Origin: Ciona savignyi
Taxonomy: Eukaryota; Chordata; Ascidiacea; Phlebobranchia; Cionidae
DNA length: 64,000 nt
Assembly: GCA_000149265.1 (NCBI GenBank)
Contig: CH003106.1
Span: 459,328 to 523,327, forward strand
Direction: 5' to 3'
Shown here one piece after another: positions 30,001 to 39,417 of this stretch. A program made the translations under genes and the position numbers. Position 1 is the stretch's first letter. Each line of letters begins with the position of its first letter. The notes beneath the pieces were generated by a model, which did no database searches, was not told the DNA's origin, and saw nothing but the letters and a program-made list of their open reading frames with translations.

Positions 30001-33000
30001 NNNNNNNNNNNNNNNNNNNNNNNNNNNNNNNNNNNNNNNNNNNNNNNNNNNNNNNNNNNNNNNNNNNNNNNNNNNNNNNNNNNNNNNNNNNTGCGGTAAG
30101 AGTAAAGCGATAGCCAACTTTTAGGAATGATACGTCGGACTACATTAGTGTGTGGATGGTTACAGACAGCGGGCCGGACCTGGGCCACGTTACAGGTTAT
30201 TGTTAGATACAGTCTGGGGGCCGGTTGAAATTCCTTCACGGGCCCGACCCGGCCCGCGGGCCGTATGTTGCCCACCCCTGGTATACATCAACCGGTTATT
30301 CATTTTCTGAATATTAGATGTTTGATTTTTATTTTAAATAATTCTGTTTGAGTCGTTTAAAGCAGAATTTTAGTTTACACCTAGAATGGCAGAAAGGCAT
30401 TTTTTAAATCGAGGGCACAGTTTGCATTCAACAAATGTAGTAAAGCTACTGTGCCAGTAGAAATGGACAAATTCCCATTTTTATTATAGATATACAGAAA
30501 ATAACTATAAAAGCCTATGATTGAATTTAAAGGAAATTTAAACTAGACTTATTTATTAATTTGTGTACTAATAAAGCTTAATTATTATTATTTTTATACA
30601 AAATATGCTTGTTTATTAATTCATGTTTGAATTCCAGATAAAGTGGGCGGCGAAAAGTTTTCCCGGGAATTTGAGGAGTCGGCAACTCAACTTGACGATT
30701 TTATCAGTCAGTTCGAGAAATACGTGGAACGTCGGAAACACTTGTTGGATGTCTTGGAAAAGGGAACCGTCTATTACCATGCACAGTACCACGAAGCAAA
30801 GATAGTGGTTAATGTGAGTTATAATGTTAACACTGGTCAATGTAACTAGTAATGTTAAAACTGGTCAATGTAACTAGTAATGTTAAAACTGGTCAATGTA
30901 AGTTGTAATGTTATAACTGGTCAATGTAAGTTGAAATGTTAAAAGTGGCCAATGTGTTAACACTGGTCAATGTAACTAGTAATGTTAAAACTGGTAACTA
31001 GTAATGTTAAAACAATATAATGTTAACACTGGTCAATGTAACTAGTAATGTTAAAACTGGTCAATGTAAGTTGAAATGTTAAAAGTGGTCAATGTGGATT
31101 GTAATGGTAAAACTGAGTAATGTTAAAAGTCGTTCAAATGAATGCGGGTTGTGATTCCCTTGCAATCTTATCCCATGGTTTTAAAACAAAAATATTTTTC
31201 AGTTTTACGCTCATGATACCATAACCATACGCCTACAAGCTTGTGATTGTTGCATTTAGTTTCATCTTAAAAATTCCTTTAAAAAGAGTATGGGGCAACA
31301 ATCTTCACCTGATAGTATGTGATAAATAAAAGAAAACAAAATTTGATTTTTATCTTAGTCCCAGGCATACTAGAATTTCGAGGGACAGGTTAAGAAGATG
31401 AAAAAGGGTTAAAAATATATAATTAAGTTTTACACTCTGTGATTGCTTTTTTGGTTTTATTTTTAAAAATCTGTTAAATAGAATATGAGGCAACCAACAC
31501 CTGATAACATGTTTATAAAACAAATCTAATTTTTATCTTGTATTGCACCCAGGCATACCAGAATTTCGAGGGGCGGGTGAAAAAGATGAAGAGAGGGTTG
31601 GACAAGGTGATGTCGAAGTTCCCGTCCCCGATCCCCTCCCCATCTGCAGATGCTCCCTCCCCCATCATCACTCCAGTGGATGTGGATGATAATCAGGAGG
31701 ATATGGAGATGTCGGATGAAGATAAGGAGCTTGCAAAGTGAGGAAGATTATTTCTAGAGCACATAGCGATTTTTGGATTAAGTGTTTTTGAAAAACTACT
31801 AGGGATGGGAATTTACCTAGGAATTGAAATTCTAGATTACTTTAACTAGGAAATGCTAGTGTGGTATTCCAGAATTATCGTTCAATAATATCTCAAACTT
31901 TATTTCAGAAGAATAGTCTATGCCATATTTAGAATAGTAATGTATTCTAGAATTATTTGGTGATAGTATTTTAAAAACCACAATTTTGAATCCTATTCCT
32001 GTGGAATTTGCAACAAAAAAGTTGGATTTAAAAAAGGTTTATTAATGTTGCTAACTCAATATTGAAAGAAGTAAACATCAATAACCCTACACATGGCTTA
32101 GAACGGGAAACATATGGCTTAAAAAAGGAAACACATGGCTTAGAATACTAGCTTAGAATGGGAAATCCGAAACAACTACCAAATGCATAGACTTTAAAAT
32201 TTTATCATCAATTTAAACATTGCAATGCAACCTACGCTAAGTTCTCTTTACATCCCAGCAAACCATCTAAGATCATGGCTTCAGGAAAATCGTTTCGACG
32301 GAAATCATCTGTTGATAAGAAACCATTGGGCGCAGGAGAAAATGTGGTAAGTCTTCGTTTGCATAAAAGTAAAGTTATCGTTTTGGCAGAAGTGCTAAAA
32401 ACGTGTGAGTTTTGTTACAGAATGTGTGTGTTTTGTTACAGAATGTGTGCGTTTTTTTTACAGTATGTGTGTGTTTTGTTGCAGAATGAGAGTGTTTTGT
32501 TACAGAATGTGTGTGTTTGTTTTACAGTATGTGTGTGTTTTGTTGAAGAATATGTTTAGTTTTTTTGTGTTGAATTTGTATTCGAATCAGGTGATGCTAA
32601 AACAGATTTCGTAGCCTTTTAAAACTTTTTAAACACTAATTATTTTGCTACAAATTATTGCTCTGGTATTTGTTTATGGATAATACAAGATCTGTTTCCA
32701 AATACTTTTTTTAAATTTTTTACTAAATGAAAGATACATCACACAAAAAAAAAATGTTTATGCAAAATTGTGTTTATAAACATTACATCTTGCATGAAAG
32801 TAATAAAGCTAATTTAACCACATATTAGTTGCGGATTATCTCAAGCAACCTGCATGGGTTAAGCAGCAACGAAGACAGTGCGGAGGAGACTTTAAAGCGA
32901 GCGATGTCGAGTCTGGTGAGCAGACCTGGAATGAGGGGATCTGGAATCACAGAGAACATGGTAGAATCATCTTGACAATTTTATTAGTTGCAATATGTTC

Positions 33001-36000
33001 TAAAAAAAATTAAGAAAATAAATAATTTTTCTATTTTATAGCTGCATACTTTTATTTTTCATTTTCTTATCAGGGCACAGATACAAACAGGACTTCCCTC
33101 ACCATCACCAGACCAATAGAAAAATCCAACAGGTGTCTTGTTCTCATCTTCTGCTATTTTGTTTCCATTTTGTGTTGAACTCCTGTATTCCTGTTGTGTC
33201 CTGGTGTTTATGTTTTTTTATGGTAGTCATAGTTTTTGTTAGACCACAGGAATTTAAAATTCATGATTGGTGCGTGTGTGGGTTGAAACTCGTGCCATAT
33301 GATTCACTTTTTAAGGTTTTTTCGCAGAAGAACAGTAAGTTTTGTATTGAGAAGCAATAGCTATAAAATCTGTACTAAACCTAATACATCCCACTGGAGT
33401 AATGCAATTATTTGGTTGCAAAATATTTCATTACTTCTTCCATCAGCGGTGATGACTCCAGCAAGAATGCCAACCTCCGGAAGCGCCTCCCCTCCTTCTC
33501 CCACCGGCTCCCCGGAGCTCAACATCTCAAGTCCTCCTCGGCACCAGAGTCTGGACTCCCGCCTCGCTGATCTCTTCAGCTCAGGAGCAGTTGGGTCACG
33601 GATCAAGGACAGCGCTGACAGCGACAGTGGGTCGGATACAGGAGAGGCGTCTTCATCGGATGTGCGCTCCAACTTCACAGAGTCAAAGACAAAAATGACT
33701 GACGTTCTTCCCGGCCTCGGGAACCTCGATGAGATCAAGGTTAAAGTCGCAGAAGAACTGCCAGCTCCACCGATGAACTTTTACACAACGAATCCAGTCC
33801 CGGTATCAGACACACTCACAATAACAGTGCAGAACACAGAAGAGAAGTCAACAACCATCTCCACAAGCAGCCATAGCATCCCAGTTCTCCGCACATCATC
33901 AAGAGTGCTCTCCGATTACGAAGGGTCCTCGACCCCCACACTTGACGAAACCCCCCTTTTTACGCAAAGCTCGCACTCCGAGAGCAACACATTTCTCTCT
34001 CCACCGAAATTCCTAACGGCAGTGAGCGATCCAATGAGCTTTCTATCAAACGTATTGGCTAAATCCACCAAAACCGATCTCACGTTAGGCAACAAGCCTC
34101 CTGTCAGTATACCCTCCGAACCAACAAGCAAATCGCTGCTAGATACATGGCCACCTCGAGACGACAGTTCAACTATTATACCAGGTTTTGAAACCGAATG
34201 GGACAAAAGACAAGCGACGCGCAACCCGACAACGAAAAACTACCAAGCATCCCCATCCCCAACATGGCCCCCTCCTTCGACTTCAGATTTATGGCCGGAC
34301 TTCAAGGTCAGCGTCAGCACAACATCTCTGTCCTCACCCATACCACCCCCACCCGCTCCATGGGACTTTCCCCTCCTCTCCACGGTAGTCAGCCGGTCTG
34401 AGCCACAAGTGAAGAAATCAAAATGGGACGACGGAGCTGTCTTTAGGTATGATTGAAATTTGTTCTTGCTATCTTTGCATGTTGCTTGTTCGTATTTGCA
34501 AAGTAATCTGACGATTGCCCGTGTGATAACACTCTCTTATATATTCGCGAGTTATTCTGACGATTGCCCGTGTGATAACACTCCTTTACGTATGCGCGAG
34601 GTAATCTGATGATTGCCCGTGTGATAACACTCCCTTACGTATGCGCGAGGTAATCTGATGATTGCCCGTGTGATAACACTCCTTTACGTATGCGCGAGGT
34701 AATCTGATGATTGCCCGTGTGATAACACTCCTTTACGTATGCGCGAGGTAATCTGATGATTGCCCCTGTGATAACACTCTCTTATATATTCGCGAGTTAA
34801 TCTGATGATTGCCCGTGTGATAACACTCCTTTACGTATGCGCGAGTTAATCTGACGATTGCCCGTGTGATAACACTTATTTACGTATGCGCGAGGTAATC
34901 ACTCTATTACATATTCGCGAGTTAATCTGACGATTGCCCGTGTGATAACACTCCCTTACATATTCGCGAGGTAATCACTCTATTACATATTCGCGAGTTA
35001 ATGTGACGATTGCGCGTGTGATAACACTTTCTTATATATTCGCGGGTAATCTGATGATTGCGCGTGTGATAATACGTTTTTACATATTCGCGAGGTAATC
35101 TGACGATTGCCCGTGTGATAACACTCCCTTACGTATGCGCGAGGTAATCTGACGATTGCCTGTGTGATAACACTCCTTTACGTATGCGCGAGGTAATCTG
35201 ACGATTGCCCGTGTGATAACACTCCCTTACGTATGCGCGAGGTAATCTGACGATTGCCCGCGTGATAACACTTCCTTGCGCATTCGCGAGGTAATCTAAC
35301 AATTGCCCGTGTGGTACCGTCCTCTTTTGTTCTTAGCGTTTTACCATTAACGGGTATACAACTTAAATATACTAACTAGGCTGGTACCTGAAGGTACGTT
35401 AGTTACCACTAAATATAACAGCAATGCGGATATTTCCACAGCGACGATCCAAGTGACGCTGTAAACATGGAAGCTGCCTTCTCTGCAACTGCAGGTGCTA
35501 TGACGAACAGACGCCGTAGCAACCTTATCACGCTCTCTACCGAAGATACTGAGGCCTCCAATCCTGCTTCGACTGCCTCCACCACCCAGGATCCTCAATA
35601 CGAACCGTTGAACGTATTTAAATCCACTCTTCGTAGAAAATCACACGATGCCCCGTATAGTGGTCCACCGTCGAAAACGCAGAATGACACCCCTCCTTTA
35701 CCCCATTCCGGTTCTTTCCCCACCTCGAGACATGTTGGACCATCTTCCACCCCGCCGAACGGGAGTCAGTTCAAATCGACAGATCAACAGTTCTCAGCCC
35801 AGCGGAAAGTGCCGGTCAATTTTGAAGCTCCAAGTCCAGCACATCATTTTTCAAATAGATCCGATGCACCCGACAGAGAAGCGCATTCGTGGGAAAATGA
35901 AAACCCCGAGAATAGGCCGCGAATGGCAGTCCGTCCACGGGGATTGTCCAACAGCGCCCCACAACGGGGTGCGCGATACCCGAACCCCCGTGAAGTTCCA

Positions 36001-36285
36001 CCCCCCACTCGTTACGACGAGGAATACGAACAGCAGTTGCTTCATCTTGAATTAGACCTCTTGGAAAAAGATCGAATTATTGAAGCCGAGCTGCAACGCG
36101 AAATGTCCATGATGCGTCCAACCTACAACACCCGGCCGCCGAGACCGTGGCCGAGAGGCCCCGCACCAGCCCGCTCCCCTCACCCACCACCAGGCAGGTC
36201 CCCGCGCGCCCAGCAGCAGCGTATGTACCGCCCCAACCGCCCTCCTCGCCCAATGAGGGGCAGCCGCCCCCGGATGTGGTATTGA
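27043..36285 (+). CDS. RPRD2: regulation of nuclear pre-mRNA domain-containing protein 2-like
   Basis: Exons 27043-27196, 27405-27534, 28309-28462, 29003-29129, 30638-30813, 31553-31737, 32259-32346, 32829-32960, 33074-33132, about 33447/33466-34446 and 35442-36285; product about 1,009 residues. Exons 1-3 encode the CTD-interacting domain (HRLTLLYLCNDVIQNC; VMKIWAKRGVF). Exons 4-6 encode the RPRD coiled-coil region (GGEKFSREFEES; AYQNFEGRVKKMK), then the family-typical acidic EDMEMSDED. The remainder is a long Ser/Pro-rich region with SLDSRLADLF, ending in an Arg/Pro tail (RPMRGSRPRMWY). RPRD proteins bind phosphorylated Pol II CTD and recruit CTD phosphatase. All junction phases agree except exon 9 to 10: the obvious acceptor is out by one base, and gcaag (33465) would fit. 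An AATAAA lies at 36462. Confidence 0.9.
27695..27866. mobile_element. MITE-like element, family A copy (RPRD2 intron 2)
   Basis: Ends with inverted similarity (aggaggaaaaaagaaggaaa-actgctcat versus atgagcagtttccctactttt) enclose a G/T-rich interior made of tagggttaga-like steps. The same structure recurs at 38971-39139, 46155-46333, 50165-50340, 58955-59115 and 60620-60815. Confidence 0.6.
28720..28917. mobile_element. hAT-like MITE in RPRD2 intron 3
   Basis: The left end (taggggttagcaacctgtgg) and right end (aaaggttgccgacccctg) are inverted repeats of the hAT CAGGGGTCGGCAACC type. The interior has the ggctc ... gcggctccc pairing seen in such elements. The flanking octamers taatagat and taatgagt match at only five of eight positions, so the target duplication is decayed or absent. 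Confidence 0.7.
29992..30091. other. assembly gap (100 N)
   Basis: Exactly 100 N, a conventional placeholder size, within RPRD2 intron 4. No exon is missing by phase: exon 4 (phase 1) joins exon 5 correctly across it. Confidence 0.99.
30092..30278. mobile_element. hAT-like element, left end lost in the gap
   Basis: The right end reads ccggcccgcgggccgtatgt ... tgcccacccctg, the typical terminal sequence of hAT non-autonomous elements (CAGGGGTGGGCAACATACGG on the other strand). The matching left terminus must lie within or left of the N run. Confidence 0.6.
30814..31125. repeat. 28-bp minisatellite in RPRD2 intron 5
   Basis: About ten imperfect copies of aatgttaaaactggtcaatg-taactagt start directly after the exon 5 donor. 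Variants include gtaagttgaaatg and truncated units. Confidence 0.85.
31205..31410 (+). pseudogene. dead partial duplicate of RPRD2 exon 6
   Basis: The segment at 31365-31410, preceded by a tcttagtcccag acceptor, matches the first part of exon 6 (31553-31603): GCATACTAGAATTTCGAGGG against GCATACCAGAATTTCGAGGG. The upstream 130 bp of intron match as well. In the exon 6 frame the duplicate carries two in-frame stops (TAG, TAA) and lacks a matching donor. Confidence 0.8.
32400..32565 (+). repeat. splice-acceptor-like minisatellite in RPRD2 intron 7
   Basis: About seven copies of a 20-28 bp unit, agaatgtgtgtgttttgttac, place a ttttgttacag|A-like sequence in every repeat. Confidence 0.75.
34497..35325 (+). 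repeat. 49-bp minisatellite derived from the SINE
   Basis: About 16-17 copies of gcgcgaggtaatctgatgat-tgcccgtgtgataacactcc plus about nine variable bases fill most of RPRD2 intron 10. The unit corresponds to the 3' part of the SINE (gcgcgaggtgatctgacgat-tgcccgtgtgataacccct at 58111-58140), so an inserted SINE fragment was amplified in tandem. Confidence 0.9.
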
Positions 36286-38374
36286 ACGGGGGATTTGATA
36301 GATATGGTAAGAAACGAACGCTCACACCAGGAAATTGTAAATAATCGGCCTATCACCAGTAAGTCTAATGCATGACCATCGAATGAAGTTTAAAGGTTCG
36401 ACATTAATTAGATTTAACTGTTGTAGTTATTTTAATTGTTCATAGCATTTTTTGGGGGGTAAATAAATCCCATTTAAGGGTGTTAATAGAGAAAAGAAAG
36501 AAACAAGCAGAAGGGTCGGTTTTGTTCCTACACCTAGGTGCTGCTGATGTTTTTGTAAATATCTGTTTTGTTACGCGTTTGTTTCGTTTTTTTTCTCAGA
36601 TATAATCGCAACCCGATTGTACATACCGAAACATACATGTACTCGTACCCGTGCTCTCCGTTTTAAACACCAGGTCAGAAAAAAAGTGATCAGAACCATT
36701 TATTAGCATATATTTAAGTATACGCATACATACGTCCTTCATCAGTTAGTGTATTAAAGTTGTTTTTTTTAACTGGGTTAGAGGCTATTTATCAGAAAAT
36801 TTGATTTGTCCTGTTCTACATAAGAAATTCCACAAGATTCAGATCTGAAGATGCAACGTTTCTATTATAACTGAAGAATTCATCGTTTCCAGCACATATT
36901 TTGTTTTAACTCTGTTTAACGAAGCTCTTTCGCTATCTTCACCCGTTTCTCTTCTACCAGTTTTATATTTCATTTTAGTAAGGCAGGATCTACGCATCCA
37001 AATGCTTGCTTTTAAATGTTATGACGTGCTCATTGATCCAAGTTTCCTTAGTGCGGAAAAGGTCATGTTACAGTTGAATTTATTTTTTGTCAAGCTTTAC
37101 AGGTTTAGTTTTTTGTTTTTGCTTCAAAAATCACTTCTAGTTGATATGGCCAAGGACCAGTGGCAATAAAACGGCAAAACGGCAGTCGTTCTAGCACTTC
37201 GCCGAAAAATAAATGTTAAACAGTTTTAGAAAATGAACGGGACTCGGTCGTAAAACCCAAATATAAAAAGTACAAAATTGAAAGATCGAATATGCGGGTC
37301 ATGGCTATGCTGCTTAGAAAGCTCTGGTCAACAAACGATCGCATATAAATGGATACAAAATTGCGTAAGCACATTCGAACAGTCGTGTTTTTATGTTTGG
37401 TTTAGGTTTGCCAGATTGCACATTTGATTTCCGAATGGTTACTTCGTAAGGGTTGACACTGTTCTTCTTGGGTCTGTGTCCTACTACACAATTACGCGCT
37501 GAATGTACCCCAATTCACAATCTTGGAGGTCGCCAGTCAAAAGTTTTCTTAGGTTTCGGTTTATTTTGCGATTTGTGGAGATTTTATAAAATTATGGCAA
37601 TCTTTTTGAAATCTCAGCTTTTCGTATTACTCATTTTTAAATAACATGAAATAAACTAAATGCCACAGCTTCACATTCGAACAAGTTGCTGGCACGAAAA
37701 TCCAAACGAATGATAAAAAGTTCTTGGGTGATGCAATGATTATAAAAAATATTAATATATCTTTTTATAATCGTTAAATGATGAAATAAAATATCAGATT
37801 TGGTTAAACACCGCGAGTCAATGTACAAATATTTAAATAGAGCGCAATAAGTTTTACATTTTTTCCTTGTTTACTAATCCATTAATGTAGAAGGGAATTT
37901 CTTCACTTGTGTTAATAAAACCTGTAGCATCGGCATGATGAAACATTTTATCAGACTTTGTTGAAGTATAATATCTATGATTAAACTCGCGCAATGTTCA
38001 GTCATGCGTAAATGTAGAAACGTATTTGATAGTAAAGCTTGCCTACAGGCGAAGTAGTTAAGGTAATGAATTTTGAAAAAGATGTATTTATACTGTTATC
38101 AACGGCGTAAATTTTGTGGTAATCAGTTTTTTTTGTTATTATGGGATAACGGGAAGACGAATTTTACGTGTTTTGTGTTATATACTATGAAGTTATGCGG
38201 CGTTTTGCTTTATACTGTTGACGTTAACAGACATAGCCCATAGGTTTATTACAATACAACATTTTGTAGACCCAAGTATTTGTGCTCCTATCTGCTCAGG
38301 TTTATCTGGTGAAGTAGTCTGATAAGTTTACGAAACATTTGACAATGTATGCATATGCACGCACACTTATCTGA

Positions 38375-38661
38375 TTGATTAGCTCAGTGGGATAGTATGT
38401 TGTCTTTCAGCCGAAGGGTTGCAGATTCGAAACTGGTTGCAAGAAATTTCGTTGTTTTTTTGGTCAAGTTACTTAATGGATATTGCCCGAACCCAGTGAA
38501 ACGGGTTCTACCAAATTAAAGAAACATCTGATTCATACACAACACATTGTAATGCTGAGTCAACCCGAGATTGGTTGCGAGGTAATCTGACCATAGACAA
38601 GTGTTAAAGCCCCTTGAGTTTTTTCATTCGCGGGAATAAACATATATATCCTATTCTACCT
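38375..38661 (+). repeat. SINE with the best preserved tRNA-like head
   Basis: The head gattgattagctcagtggg ... cagccgaagggttgcagatt-cgaaac keeps good RNA polymerase III A- and B-box-like sequences. The body and a degraded tatcctattcta tail follow. Confidence 0.8.
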
Positions 38662-38970
38662 TGTGACATGATCACTTTTATCGTAGAAACACCCTGCTTC
38701 ATCCTTTTGCAACAAGTATATTGGTTTATAACATGTATTCATACATTTAGAACTTATAATTTCTCATAAACATTTGACACACTTTTATACCAGCTACTGA
38801 ACAAACATAAATAACAAAAATACGAAAACGTGTTGTAGTTTTTGTACAACCCACTGGTATTATCTTGGTTGGCAAAAACATTGGTGAAGTGCTTTATTTA
38901 ATAAAGTGCCATGACCAAATACTAGAACATTTATTGTTACAGACATGACCCAATAGATTACCACCTTACC

Positions 38971-39139
38971 AAAAGGGGGTAACTGAAAGGAGGAAATGAG
39001 TAAATTGCACACTAAAATGAGTATTAGGAGATTAAGGTCTGGTTTAAATTTAAAATTAGTTCTGAGGTTGACATTAATGTTCGGGGCAGGGTTAAAATTT
39101 GTGTCCCCACTTTTAGTGAGCAATTATCCTTTCTCTCAT
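38971..39139. mobile_element. MITE-like element, family A copy
   Basis: aaggaggaaatgagtaaatt-gcacactaaaa at the left pairs with cccacttttagtgagcaatt-atcctttctctc at the right. The interior has the family's gggttaaaattt-like steps. Confidence 0.55.
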
Positions 39140-39417
39140 GGTATTGCTCCAACACAAGTGTTTAAACATCTAGAATTCAGTCACAGTAACCAAATAACAC
39201 GTCCTCGCAAATATCTATACTCGTTTATGACTTACCAGGAAGATTTTTATTGATAATTGTCTTTTTCTTAGTTGTAGGTAAAGGTGTAGGCTATTAAAAT
39301 AACAATTTTTATTTCAATCTAATGCATGCTCGCTAACTGTATATCAAAGACTCTAATCGGATTCCAAAGAAACACTATTCAAAGGGTGTGTAATACTGAA
39401 GTTTTATTTATGCAGAA

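Larger units (their letters stand above)
36286..39417. other. intergenic spacer between RPRD2 and TARS1
   Basis: No gene is recognised in 3.1 kb. It contains the RPRD2 3' flank (AATAAA at 36462-36467), a forward SINE (38375-38661) and a family A MITE (38971-39139). Remaining frames are short and without coding character. Confidence 0.5.

Noticed and set aside
29916-30275. Minus-strand open frame across the first N run
   Set aside because: It is created by the 100 N and by hAT element sequence.
32275-32559. 94-codon frame with Cys/Val repeats
   Set aside because: It begins in RPRD2 exon 7 and runs into the intron minisatellite; the exon 7 donor at 32346 and matching phase show it is spliced out.
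33299-33446. N-terminal extension of the long RPRD2 exon 10 frame
   Set aside because: It is intronic by position and composition, and the Ser/Pro-rich family-like sequence starts after the acceptor region.
34497-35325. A CRISPR-like array
   Set aside because: The repeats are contiguous without unique spacers, derive from the SINE, and lie in an intron of an animal gene.
38375-38440. A tRNA gene at a SINE head
   Set aside because: A- and B-box-like sequences are present but no acceptor stem pairs, and the same sequence heads many SINE copies.
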